Assembly: GCA_016195405.1 (NCBI GenBank)
Contig: JACPZP010000015.1
Coordinates: 1 to 64,000 of the forward strand
Source of the DNA: Planctomycetota bacterium
GTDB lineage: Bacteria > Planctomycetota > Planctomycetia > Gemmatales > Gemmataceae
Direction of reading: 5' to 3'
Length of the DNA: 64,000 nt
This document shows positions 52,794-61,457 of the stretch, one piece after another. Numbering within the stretch: the first letter of the stretch is position 1; each line of letters opens with the position of its first letter. A program made the translations under genes and the position numbers. The notes below the pieces were generated by a model that was given only the letters and a program-made list of their open reading frames with translations, was not told the origin of the DNA and did not search any database.

Positions 52794-54248
52794 ATGCGAT
52801 CGCTTTTCAGTCGGCGAGACTTCTTGAGAAACTCCGCGGGCTTGGTGGGCCTGATGGCTGGCGGCGATATTCTGAAAGCCGCGCAAGATCGGGGCGCGCC
52901 CGCGGCGGCTCCGCGCGGCGCCAACGAACGCCTTAACGTCGCGGTCATCGGCGTGCGCGGCCGGGGCGTCGACCATATCACGGGGTTCGCCGGCAGGCAC
53001 AACTGCGTCGTCAGCCATATGTGCGACTGCGACACCAATGTCGCCAGCCGGGCGCTTCAGGCGGCTCGCAACGGCCAGAACTTTGATCCGACCTTCGTCC
53101 AGGATTTGCGGCGGATCATGGACAACCGCGACATTCACATAGTCAGCATTGCGACGCCGAACCATTGGCACGCGCTGGCCGCCATCTGGGCGATGCAGGC
53201 GGGCAAGGACGTGTATGTCGAAAAGCCCGTGAGCCATAACGTCAGCGAGGGCCGGCGCATTGTCGAAGTCGCCCGCCGCACCGGCAAGATTTGTCAGACG
53301 GGCACCCAAATCCGCAGCACGACCGGCACGCGTCAGGCAATCGAGTTCATCCAGGGCGGCGGCTTGGGCCGCGTGCAAATCGCCCGCGGCCTGTGTTACA
53401 AACGCCGCACCAGCATCGGGCATGTTCAGGGAGTGCAGCAACCTCCGGCGACTTGTGACTACAACCTGTGGTGCGGCCCGGCGCCGCAAGCGCCCTTGCG
53501 CCGCCAGCGCCTCCATTATGATTGGCATTGGGTTTGGGACACGGGCAACGGCGATCTCGGCAACCAGGGCATCCACCAAATGGACGTCGCCCGTTGGGGC
53601 CTGGGCAAGAATGAGATGCCGCGTTCGGTGTGGAGCGTCGGTGGCAGGTTCGGCTACGTCGACGACGGCGAAACCGCCAACACCCAATTGTGTTTCTTCG
53701 ATTACGGCGACGCTAAGCTGATATTCGAAGTACGTGGTTTGGAAACCCAGGCCTATCGCGGCGCTATGGTCGGCAATGTGTTCCACTGCGCCGACGGCTA
53801 TCTCGTGTGCGACGGCTACAGCACGGCCACCGCCTATCGGCCTGACGGCGAGGTCGTGCGCCGCTTTCGCGGCGACGGAGACCATTACGCTAACTTCGTC
53901 GAGGCCGTCCGTACCCGGCAACGCGAAGGACTGCACGCCGACATCGAGGAAGGTCACCTGTCAAGCGCCCTATGTCATCTGGGCAACATCAGCTACCGTT
54001 TGGGCGGGCCAACGGCGTTTGACGCCCGCGTTCAAGCATTTGACAACGATGCCGACGCGCGCACCACGATGACATTCATGGAGGAACATCTGGGCGACAG
54101 GCACGTGCCGCTTGAAAGCACGAATTACGTTTTGGGCCGACGGCTAACGTTGCGTCGCGGCGAGGAGACTTTCGAGAACAACTCGGAAGCCGACCGCATG
54201 TTGACGCGCGAATATCGCCGTGGCTTCGAAGTTCCGGCACGCGCGTGA
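52794..54248 (+). CDS. Gfo/Idh/MocA-family oxidoreductase with Tat-like signal
   Basis: A 484-residue protein. The N-terminus SRRDFLRNSAGLVGLMAGG is a twin-arginine-type export signal. A Rossmann domain follows (VAVIGVRGRGVDHITGF), with IVSIATPNHWHALAAIWAMQAGKDVYVEKPVSHNV containing the family's EKP motif, then the C-terminal alpha/beta domain (DWHWVWDTGNGDLGNQGIHQMD). Members are NAD(P)-dependent sugar or inositol dehydrogenases; exported versions are abundant in planctomycetes with unknown substrates. A strong terminator follows at 54280. Confidence 0.92.
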   Translation: MRSLFSRRDFLRNSAGLVGLMAGGDILKAAQDRGAPAAAPRGANERLNVAVIGVRGRGVDHITGFAGRHNCVVSHMCDCDTNVASRALQAARNGQNFDPTFVQDLRRIMDNRDIHIVSIATPNHWHALAAIWAMQAGKDVYVEKPVSHNVSEGRRIVEVARRTGKICQTGTQIRSTTGTRQAIEFIQGGGLGRVQIARGLCYKRRTSIGHVQGVQQPPATCDYNLWCGPAPQAPLRRQRLHYDWHWVWDTGNGDLGNQGIHQMDVARWGLGKNEMPRSVWSVGGRFGYVDDGETANTQLCFFDYGDAKLIFEVRGLETQAYRGAMVGNVFHCADGYLVCDGYSTATAYRPDGEVVRRFRGDGDHYANFVEAVRTRQREGLHADIEEGHLSSALCHLGNISYRLGGPTAFDARVQAFDNDADARTTMTFMEEHLGDRHVPLESTNYVLGRRLTLRRGEETFENNSEADRMLTREYRRGFEVPARA

Positions 54249-54279
54249 TCATCCACGAAGGGACACCTAATAGCACGAA

Positions 54280-54309
54280 GGGGGAGTGGCGCGGCCGCTC
54301 CCCTTTTTT
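54280..54309 (+). terminator. Rho-independent terminator
   Basis: GGGGAG...CTCCCC stem with a GC-rich inner part, followed by TTTTTT, 32 bp after the oxidoreductase stop. Confidence 0.85.
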
Positions 54310-54373
54310 CGTCGTAAAGATCAGCCACGTCATTGAAGCTCGCTCGATGACGCAACTGATGGGACGAATGTGA

Positions 54374-54754
54374 ATGGGCAGGGGCAAGTCACGATTCGGA
54401 TTTTCCAAGGCGCTGCATCTGCGCAGCCCCGCAGAGTTTCGCCGCGTTTACGACAACAAATGTTCGGTCAGCAATGCTTTGCTAGTGCTGTACGGACGAG
54501 GAAACGACCTCGAACATCCGCGACTCGGGTTGTCGGTAGCGCGCAAAGTGGGTTCGGCAGTGGTACGTAATCGGCTGCGACGGCTCTACCGCGAAGCCTT
54601 TCGCCTCACCCAAGCGGAGCTTCCCGCGAGCATCGATCTCGTGCTCATTCCACGCGGTCCCCAAGAGCCGACATTGGATGAATTGAAGACATCGCTGCCG
54701 AAGCTGGCTCACGCTTTGGTGCGCAAAATGCTCGGCAAGGGAATCAAGCCATGA
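54374..54754 (+). CDS. rnpA: Ribonuclease P protein component
   Basis: A 126-residue protein subunit that assists the RNase P ribozyme in trimming tRNA 5' ends. Typical elements: HLRSPAEFRRVYDNK at the N-terminus, LGLSVARKVGSAVVRNRLRRLYREAFR containing the conserved RNR motif, and DLVLIPRG. Its stop overlaps the yidD start by 4 bp (ATGA), so the two are translationally coupled. The usual upstream neighbour rpmH is absent; a terminator and an unrelated oxidoreductase precede it. Confidence 0.95.
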   Translation: MGRGKSRFGFSKALHLRSPAEFRRVYDNKCSVSNALLVLYGRGNDLEHPRLGLSVARKVGSAVVRNRLRRLYREAFRLTQAELPASIDLVLIPRGPQEPTLDELKTSLPKLAHALVRKMLGKGIKP

Positions 54755-54978
54755 TCTGGCTGCGGGAAGTCGTGAAGTTCCTGGTCCTGCTGCCGGTGCG
54801 CTTCTACCAGATCGTCCTTGGACCGATGCTTCCCAAGGTCTGCCGTTACTATCCCAGTTGCAGCGACTACTTCGTGCAAGCGGTGGAAAAGCACGGCGCC
54901 GTCCGCGGTGGACTCAAAGGAGTGTGGCGCGTCTGCCGCTGCCATCCTTGGAGCCCAGGCGGCTTCGATCCGCCATGA
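54751..54978 (+). CDS. yidD: Membrane protein insertion efficiency factor
   Basis: A 75-residue protein with an amphipathic N-terminus (FLVLLPVRFYQIVLGPML) and the signature CRYYPSCSDYFVQAVEKHGAVRGGLKGVWRVCRCHPW. It assists YidC-dependent membrane insertion and is normally found between rnpA and yidC. The 4-bp overlap with rnpA supports the call. No yidC follows; the next gene is a lipoprotein. Confidence 0.95.
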   Translation: MIWLREVVKFLVLLPVRFYQIVLGPMLPKVCRYYPSCSDYFVQAVEKHGAVRGGLKGVWRVCRCHPWSPGGFDPP

Positions 54979-55129
54979 CGCACGTTTTGTGGATGCTGTC
55001 ACCCTTGTAAACGGCAAAGTCAGCGCATCCTACCGGCCATTCTTAGCGTTTTTGCCTCCGGCGCGTGGTGGATGGACTTGCGACCGCGATAAAATCGGGT
55101 TGGAACGCCACAGCAGCGAGGAGTCTAAC

Positions 55130-56065
55130 GTGCGATACGCATTGGTATGGACGATGGCGTGCGGCCTGGGATTATTCAGCGCGGGCTGCCGGACGTACGA
55201 GCGTCAACCGGCGACGCGGCCCGCGCCGCCACCTGCTCCGATGGCGCCTTTTGGCCAGCCGCAGCCGATCCCGGGCGGCAACCTTCCGGGCAATCCGACA
55301 CCCGCCGGGACGATTCCGACGGCGCCTCCCGACAACCGCTTCCCGACATTGCCGCCCGCTGGAGCGCCCGCTGGAGCGCCCGCTGGAGCGTTTCCGACGG
55401 TTCCGCCCGGCAGCAATATTCCAGCGGGAGCGCTGCAACCCGCGCCGGACGGAAAGATAGACTCGCGTTTCTCGCCCGGAGACGCCAAGGGCAGTTTTTC
55501 CTCACCGGAAGCGACTTCGGACAAAGTTCAACTTTATCCGCCGGAAGCCGACATTAAGGCGACCAAGGAGCCGCCGCTTCTCAAGAAAAATCCGGCCACT
55601 TCGATGCCAGTGGGAATTCGCCAGTTCACGGGGGCCATCGAGAATATCGACGTCGGACTTCGGCCGACCTCCGAGGAAGGTCTCGATTGGCTAGCGAGCA
55701 AGGGATACCGCGCCGTTCTGAGCATTCATTTGCCCGGCGAGAGCGACGACGCCGACCGTAAGCAAGTGGAAAAGCGCAATATGAAGTATTTGAGTCTAGA
55801 GGTGTCGCCGCAGACACTGAATAAGGAAATGGCCGATGAATTCAGTCGACTGGTGCGCGACATGAGCAGGCAGCCGTTATTTGTCTATGATCGCGACGGC
55901 GCTCTAACCGGCGGCCTATGGTATTTCTATTTCCGCACCATCGAGCAGCAGTCCGACGACGTGGCCCGCATTCGCGCCGGGGCTTTAGGCCTGCGGATCA
56001 ACGAGGAAGGCACGCACCGCGAAATGTGGCAAGCCGTGCAAAAGCTCGTGGAAGGCTCCCGCTAG
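55130..56065 (+). CDS. Lipoprotein with degenerate dual-specificity-phosphatase-like domain
   Basis: A 311-residue protein starting at GTG 55130 with AGGAG 7 nt upstream. A lipobox (LFSAGC) is followed by a Pro/Ala/Gly-rich linker with APAG repeats (about 25-110), then a domain resembling tyrosine/dual-specificity phosphatases (LRPTSEEGLDWLASKGYRAVLSIHLPGE; MKYLSLEVSP). Where the catalytic HC(x5)R loop should be, the sequence reads FVYDRDGALTGG, so the nucleophilic Cys and the Arg are both missing. It may bind rather than cleave phospho-ligands. The fold assignment is by pattern and only moderately sure. Confidence 0.7.
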   Translation: MRYALVWTMACGLGLFSAGCRTYERQPATRPAPPPAPMAPFGQPQPIPGGNLPGNPTPAGTIPTAPPDNRFPTLPPAGAPAGAPAGAFPTVPPGSNIPAGALQPAPDGKIDSRFSPGDAKGSFSSPEATSDKVQLYPPEADIKATKEPPLLKKNPATSMPVGIRQFTGAIENIDVGLRPTSEEGLDWLASKGYRAVLSIHLPGESDDADRKQVEKRNMKYLSLEVSPQTLNKEMADEFSRLVRDMSRQPLFVYDRDGALTGGLWYFYFRTIEQQSDDVARIRAGALGLRINEEGTHREMWQAVQKLVEGSR

Positions 56066-56076
56066 GTGGGACGCTA

Positions 56077-56126
56077 GGTGGGACCGGCGTCCCGCCGGTC
56101 CAGACAGGCGAGACGCCTGTCCCACC
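56077..56126. repeat. REP-like palindrome (GGTGGGACCGGCGTCC family)
   Basis: GGTGGGAC-CGGCGTCC faces GGCGAGACGCCTGTCCCACC. A partial extra copy of the left arm precedes it and overlaps the lipoprotein stop codon. Confidence 0.75.
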
Positions 56127-56143
56127 ACGTTTTTCAATCCGCC

Positions 56144-56565
56144 CTACGTTTTCGCCAAATCCGCATCATGCCAAGTCCATATCGCCAGTGCCAAAAAGGC
56201 AACGCCCAAGAACCACTGCGCGGTGCTGGTCCACAGATAGGCGCGGTGAAGCACATGGAACTGCCGGGAGTTGAGGACCTCGCCGTATTCCGGGTCCAGC
56301 ATCTCATCAAGACGCGAATGCAGGATGATGAGCGACGCCTGGATGGGCTGCGGCTGACGAACAGGTCGATCGCGAATATCACGACAGCGACGGCGCCGAT
56401 CTGGTTCATCTTTACAGTGACGCGTCGCGTAATGAAGCCTTGGTCCTTTGCGGAGCCGAGCACTTCCGTGCCGATGGGCACGACTTCCGCGGTGTAAAAG
56501 AGGAAGCCGCCTTGCCAAAAAGCGTAGGCGGCTAATACCACGAAACGCCAGCCCAAGACGAACAT
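56144..56565 (-). pseudogene. TMEM205/DUF4149-like membrane protein, frameshifted
   Basis: The first 70 codons (FWQGGFLFYTAEVVPIGTEV, then GFITRRVTVKMNQIGAVAVV) give two helices. Near 56358 the frame breaks, and the continuation RQPQPIQASLIILHSRLDEM ... TAQWFLGVAFLALAIWTW is found in another frame. One missing base would restore a ~140-residue four-helix protein. Function of the family is unknown. Confidence 0.65.
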
Positions 56566-56635
56566 CGGAACCGTCTCCGCTTCGGGTAGATCGAACCCGC
56601 TTATTGTAGGAGACCCGATTCCTTAGGTGGAAGTC

Positions 56636-56974
56636 TCACGCGACGGCGAGATGCTGCTTCCGGCGTCGTAATCTTGCGACTGCGGCCCCGCCGATTCCGA
56701 CCAAACCCAGGAGCAACGTGGAAGGCTCCGGGTAGGACTGGCCGCCGCCACCACCGCCGCCACTTCCACCGCCATCGCCTCCCTTGCCTTGGCTGCCGCC
56801 GCCATCGCCGGTGCCTCCTCCCGATCCTTTGGGGGGCGGAGGAATATTGCCGCCGCTGGTCGAGCCCGTGCTCTTGCCGTGACCGCCAATCGCCCCAACC
56901 CGGTCCGTCCAAGTAAGGACAAACAACAACACGGCAACACCGGCACAAATCAAAAAGAATCCGTTCTTTCGCAT
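56636..56974 (-). CDS. PEP-CTERM-sorted small protein
   Basis: A 112-residue protein with a signal peptide (MRKNGFFLICAGVAVLLFVL), a Gly/Ser/Pro-rich low-complexity middle (about 45-85) and a C-terminal sorting signal: PEPST, a hydrophobic stretch LLLGLVGIGGAAVA and RLRRRK. This is the PEP-CTERM signal recognised by exosortase/archaeosortase-like enzymes. GAGAGGAAC precedes the ATG at 56974. No exosortase gene is in the window. The mature product is almost only linker, so a structural or glycosylated surface role is likely. Confidence 0.8.
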   Translation of the reverse strand: MRKNGFFLICAGVAVLLFVLTWTDRVGAIGGHGKSTGSTSGGNIPPPPKGSGGGTGDGGGSQGKGGDGGGSGGGGGGGQSYPEPSTLLLGLVGIGGAAVARLRRRKQHLAVA

Positions 56975-57384
56975 GTTCCTCTCTCTTTCCGTTTGGGCGC
57001 CTCTCCGATTGGGCGGCGTAAAGGGCCGCATCATACATTTGGCGCATTCGCCATAAAAGCCGAATCCCAAACGCCTCCGGAAACCGGCAGACGGGGAGTT
57101 CCCGGCAGTTTCCGCGCCCTCGGAAGAAGCCGCGCCTCAGGAAAGTTCGCCGGGGCGTCGCCCGGAGGATCGCGTCAAAGTCGGCAAGACCGGCGCCGCT
57201 TCAAGCAAGCTGGGCAAGCATGCGAAGCTTTTTAGGTTTTGCTCGCTTCACGAGCCTTTCCAGCTTTGCTCGTCTCGCATTTAGTTCTCCTTTTTCTCGT
57301 TTTCCTGCCGACTAGGGTTGTGAGGAAAGTGCCGGGAGCGCCATGGGCCAACCTTAGTGGCCCGACCGCGCGGAGGGTTTGGTC
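56975..57384. other. Intergenic between divergent secreted-protein genes
   Basis: Must hold promoters for the PEP-CTERM and BBP7 genes. Short inverted GC-rich stretches are present but no distinct element or gene is recognised. Confidence 0.35.
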
Positions 57385-58959
57385 ATGAGCAAATGGTTGT
57401 GGATTCAGGGTCTTTTGTGCTGCGCGTTCTTGAACGGGCAGGCTACAGCCCAGGAAGTGACTTGGCGGTCCACTCCGTCAACTCCCGTCGCGGCCACATC
57501 GGTTGCGGGCACGCCAACTTCACCCTTTACACTCGGCCGTCCGGTGCCGGCTGCTTCCGCCCTTCCCGCCCTGCCTCCGGGCAAATATCGTGGCAAGCTC
57601 ATGGATGCCGTGCCGGAATCGGTACGGGGCAATGCGCCGGTCCCGTTCTTCGATCTCATCGAACAATCCGACGAGTCCATTCCCAGGCCGATCGCCTCGA
57701 CCTTGCCCGCGGACTTCCTTCCGCCCGCCGTCGGCTTAGATCCTCTTGCCGCCGCGCAGCGCGGCTGGATTCTGGTGGACAAAAAAGGCAACCCCATCTT
57801 GGAACGCGGCAGCCTTTGCGAAGGCTGTTGGGAATGCTTCCCCTGCCAACGCTTCTACGTCTCGGCCGAGTATCTCTACTGGTGGACCCGCGGCCAGCGT
57901 ATTCCGCCGCTGGTGACGACCGGCTCGGTCAACGATCCCGAAGACATCCGCGGCGCGCTGGGCGCTCCGGGAACGCAAATCCTCTTCGGCAACCAGCGCC
58001 TCGATCCTCTGGGGCAATCGGGTGGGCGCTTCACCGTCGGCTATTGGTTCGACGAGTGTTGCGAGTGGGCGCTGGAGGGAAACTACTTCTTCCTCGGCCG
58101 AAATCAACAAAGCTTCCTAGCCACGAGCGACCAATTCCCGGTTATCGCCCGGCCCTTCTTCAACATCAACACCGGCACGCAGGACCGCCAACTGACAGCC
58201 TCTCCTGGCACCACTCCCGGCGACGTCTTCAAGCTGACGGGCCAAATCGCCGTCAATCTGCCGACTCGCCTCCAAGGAGCGGAGTTAAACTTGAAGCGGA
58301 AGTGGCTCGAGTCTTGTGATTTCCAGGTGAACTTGCTTGCGGGCTTTCGCTATCTCGACTTGCAGGAAGGCCTGGTGATCCAGGAGAACGGCCAATCGCA
58401 GCAGGCGGTCGCGGGCACCAATCTGTTCGATCCCGGCACGTTCTTTCAGGTGCGCGACAGCTTCGGAACCCGCAATACATTCTACGGCGGCCAGATCGGC
58501 GCCAGCGCCGAATGGAAGCGCGATCGCTGGTTCGTCGAAGGTCGCGTTAAGATAGCCCTCGGAGTGACGCATGAGTCCCTGTCCATCGACGGCGGCCAGA
58601 CGTTCCTTTCGCCCAACGGCACGGTGACCAACTTCACCGGCGGATTGTTGGCGGTTCCAAGCAACATCGGCCGTTTCTCTCGTGACCGTTTCAGCGTCGT
58701 GCCCGAAGTCGGCGTGAAGCTGGGCTATCAAGTGACCGACAACGTCCGCGTCTTTGTCGGCTACGACTTTCTCTATTGGTCCGATGTGATTCGTCCCGGC
58801 GACCAAGTCGACACGGTCGTCAACGTCACGCAAGTGCCGAACTTCTGCCAGAACCCAGCGTTCTGCCCGCCCAATCCCGCCCAACGGCCGGCGGTTTTGT
58901 TCCGCACCAGCAACTTCTGGGCACAAGGAGTGAGCGCAGGCGTGGAAGTGAGGTACTAA
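57385..58959 (+). CDS. BBP7-family outer-membrane beta-barrel protein
   Basis: A 524-residue exported protein. A signal peptide and a ~130-residue Pro/Ala-rich region precede a Cys-containing segment (CEGCWECFPCQRFYVSAEYLYWWT) that opens the BBP7 domain (planctomycete beta-barrel). The barrel follows with RFTVGYWFDECCEWALEGNYFFLG, LLAGFRYLDLQEGL, LGYQVTDNVRVFVGYDFLYWSD and a final FWAQGVSAGVEVRY ending in an aromatic residue. GGAGGG lies 8 nt before the ATG at 57385. Probably a porin-like surface protein; transport function untested. Confidence 0.9.
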   Translation: MSKWLWIQGLLCCAFLNGQATAQEVTWRSTPSTPVAATSVAGTPTSPFTLGRPVPAASALPALPPGKYRGKLMDAVPESVRGNAPVPFFDLIEQSDESIPRPIASTLPADFLPPAVGLDPLAAAQRGWILVDKKGNPILERGSLCEGCWECFPCQRFYVSAEYLYWWTRGQRIPPLVTTGSVNDPEDIRGALGAPGTQILFGNQRLDPLGQSGGRFTVGYWFDECCEWALEGNYFFLGRNQQSFLATSDQFPVIARPFFNINTGTQDRQLTASPGTTPGDVFKLTGQIAVNLPTRLQGAELNLKRKWLESCDFQVNLLAGFRYLDLQEGLVIQENGQSQQAVAGTNLFDPGTFFQVRDSFGTRNTFYGGQIGASAEWKRDRWFVEGRVKIALGVTHESLSIDGGQTFLSPNGTVTNFTGGLLAVPSNIGRFSRDRFSVVPEVGVKLGYQVTDNVRVFVGYDFLYWSDVIRPGDQVDTVVNVTQVPNFCQNPAFCPPNPAQRPAVLFRTSNFWAQGVSAGVEVRY

Positions 58960-59012
58960 GTCGGGATTTGGAGAGCGGGATGGTTCAAGCCAGGGAAACA
59001 CCTGGCGCCCAA

Positions 59013-59065
59013 GAATTCGTTGCCTCGCCACCCCCCTACACACCCCTGGCGACGCAATCCAATGG
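59013..59065 (-). repeat. Conserved 52-bp hairpin element, copy 2
   Basis: Reverse-complement partner of 2320-2371, with about 4 differences. It is followed on the minus strand by a separate hairpin GCCAGG-TGTTTC-CCTGGC (58991-59008). Confidence 0.75.
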
Positions 59066-59211
59066 AACGGTGTTCACTTAACTTTGCAGTCGGCAAAGGC
59101 TTACAGAATGATTCGAACTAATTCGTCGTGGGGGTGGCCGGAAAAGGCCTCCTCGCAAAACAAGCTCTGTATGGCACCCTAAAAAACCAGTTTTTCAACC
59201 ATGCCCAAATC

Positions 59212-61323
59212 TCACGCCCCTTGCTTTCGTGCCGCAGCCGCCAACTCGAGAAAGTATTGCTCCGAATCGCGATTGCTTTGTTTGCGCGCTCCTTCCAACC
59301 CCTGCTCGGCGAAATGAAGCGCCCGACGCGATTCCCGAGCCGACAACATCGCTTCGGCGGCGCTGCCCCGGTACTTGAGTTCATCAGGCAGGCGAGCGAT
59401 TAGGCGATCGAAAACATCCTGTCCCTCGGCAATCTGGCCCGCCTTCACGTGAATTTGTGCCCGGCGCAACTCGTAGTCGTTGCGGCGCTTACCGGCGTTA
59501 TGCTCGCAGTCGTCTTTTTCCCCGTCGTTGATCAGGTCCAGCGCCGCGGTGGTGTTGCCTTCCGCAAGCGCTAGCTGGACCAAGTGATTGTAAAAGACCA
59601 AGCGATCGGGGCGCTCCGCGCGCGTCGGCTTCGCCACCAACGTTCGCGCAAACTTGCCGGCCAGGTCGCGGGCGTCCAGCTTCATGGCCGCTTGAAATGC
59701 TTCCTCGAGTTGTGCTTCGGCCAACTCGTCGACGTTCAGTCCTAAAAGTTCCGTGGCGCCCATCGCGGCGATGTCGGGAGTGGCTTCTTTTCCGGAGGTC
59801 GCTTCGGCGCCGACTGCGGCGTCGGCGCCTCCGCCCAGGTTCAGCTTTCGCCGCAGCCGGCCGAAATCGTAAGGGAATTGCGCTATCGCAGCCACTTCCT
59901 CCATGAACTGAATCACGCCGCGCAGCTTCTTCCGCAACCCCGCCTGGCCCGCGGCGTCAATGGGCGGCACGTTGCCCAGCGACTTGAGCGGCCGCTGCAG
60001 CCAGGTCTCTTCGACGAACTTCGTGAAGGACTCGGCCAATCGCTTCTCGAACTCCTCTTTCGAAACGCCCGGCGGCGGAAACAGAAGCGCCTCGGAGAAG
60101 ACGTCGTTAAACTTGACCGGGCCCCGAATGCGACTGACTTGGCTGATTTGTCCAAGATGGGGCCGCAACGATTCCAGAGCGATATCGACCGCGTCTTCGC
60201 GCGTGTTCCATAGATGCAGGATATTGTTGAGGAACAGAAAGAAGGCGCCCAATCGCCGGCTTTGCTTAGCCTCCAATTCGGGCGTCAAGGCCGGCGGCGG
60301 AGGCAACAGCACCATCCCCTGCAATACGGTGCGCTCCTCATTGAGCTGCAAACCTGCCAGCGTTCCGTCCTTCTGCAGCTCGTTCACCGCCTGTGCGAAT
60401 CTTTGCGGCTCCAGCACCGCCATGCCGCGGCTGTGCTGCAGGTAATCCGCCTCATCGACCGTTCCCTGGCCGCAGCGTAGAATTTCACCCAACGTCCACG
60501 CGGCGCCGGCACGTTCCTCATCCCCCTCAAGATCGACGTAGCGATCGAATGCTTCCAGGGCCGGAGCGTTGGCGCCGAGCCAAGCCTGGACCAGTCCCAA
60601 GTTGTACCACGCGGGTGCGTCGTTTGGGTCATCTTGCGTCAGTTGCTCGAACGCACGTGTGGCGTCACTCAATTTGCCGCTGCCGGCGCTTGCCAACGCC
60701 GTTTCCCAAGCTTGCCGGCGCTCAGGCGTTACACCGGCGGCGATTGGCATGAACTTGTACTCCGGCTTGGCCGATTTGGGCACGTTGGGGTTGTTCGGCC
60801 CGAAGACGGCTTCGATGGTCTCGCGCAGCTGGGCGTCGTTGGGATGGAAGCGTATGGAAAGCGCCGCCGCCGCTCGCGCCGCCAGCGGGTGATTCAGCCT
60901 CATCTCGCAATCGAAGATCGCCGTGTAAAGCTGGGCCAGGATCGGACCGGCCTGCGGATCGTACAAATCCGCCGCCTTGCGGTAAAGCATAAGCGCGCCG
61001 GCAACTTCCCCCTCATGGAGGCGAAAACTGCCTTTGAGGAAATGGCCGAACGGGTATTTGGGATTGACGTCGAACGCCTTTTGCAGGGCGGCCTCGGCTT
61101 CCTCGACTTTTTCGAGGTTGTAAAGCAGCTCCGCCTTGCGCCCCCAGGCCTCCGGATTGTCGGCGTGTTCGGTCGTAAGCCTTTCCATGGTGCGCAGGGC
61201 GGCCTCGTGCTGCCCTTCAGCGTCTTGGCGAAATGCTTTGTCGATTTCAACGTGAATCGGCTGGCAGCACCATTTGAACTTCTTGCCGCTGCCGCACGGA
61301 CAGGGATCATAGGGAGCAAGCAC
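59212..61323 (-). CDS. SEC-C motif protein with TPR repeats
   Basis: A 703-residue cytoplasmic protein. It begins with a zinc-binding SEC-C motif (DPCPCGSGKKFKWCC), followed by TPR-like helical repeats (AEAALQKAFDVNPKYPFGHF; AWYNLGLVQAWLGANAPALEAF), a mixed central domain and a C-terminal TPR-like stretch (about 590-700). SEC-C motifs occur in SecA and in many proteins of unknown role, often as protein-interaction zinc knuckles. The start is a GTG with GGAAGG upstream. A PEP/BBP7 locus and the selenoprotein candidate flank it. Confidence 0.85.
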   Translation of the reverse strand: MLAPYDPCPCGSGKKFKWCCQPIHVEIDKAFRQDAEGQHEAALRTMERLTTEHADNPEAWGRKAELLYNLEKVEEAEAALQKAFDVNPKYPFGHFLKGSFRLHEGEVAGALMLYRKAADLYDPQAGPILAQLYTAIFDCEMRLNHPLAARAAAALSIRFHPNDAQLRETIEAVFGPNNPNVPKSAKPEYKFMPIAAGVTPERRQAWETALASAGSGKLSDATRAFEQLTQDDPNDAPAWYNLGLVQAWLGANAPALEAFDRYVDLEGDEERAGAAWTLGEILRCGQGTVDEADYLQHSRGMAVLEPQRFAQAVNELQKDGTLAGLQLNEERTVLQGMVLLPPPPALTPELEAKQSRRLGAFFLFLNNILHLWNTREDAVDIALESLRPHLGQISQVSRIRGPVKFNDVFSEALLFPPPGVSKEEFEKRLAESFTKFVEETWLQRPLKSLGNVPPIDAAGQAGLRKKLRGVIQFMEEVAAIAQFPYDFGRLRRKLNLGGGADAAVGAEATSGKEATPDIAAMGATELLGLNVDELAEAQLEEAFQAAMKLDARDLAGKFARTLVAKPTRAERPDRLVFYNHLVQLALAEGNTTAALDLINDGEKDDCEHNAGKRRNDYELRRAQIHVKAGQIAEGQDVFDRLIARLPDELKYRGSAAEAMLSARESRRALHFAEQGLEGARKQSNRDSEQYFLELAAAARKQGA

Positions 61324-61398
61324 GTTATGGTCCTTCCTGAGTGGCGAGGCGATGTCCTTTCACTCAGGATAGCGGACGGTTAGGCGCTTGGCACGTCC

Positions 61399-61451
61399 CC
61401 GCTTGGCGTTTCGCGCTCGCTGCGCGCCATGCGTGCGCGAAACGCAAGCGG
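61399..61451. repeat. REP-like palindrome (CCGCTTGGCGTTTCGCGC family)
   Basis: CCGCTTGGCGTTTCGCGC faces GCGCGAAACGCAAGCGG. A half copy (GAGCGCGAAACGCAAGCGG) forms the 3' end of the cytochrome gene at about 62651-62670. Confidence 0.7.
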
Positions 61452-61457
61452 CAGACG

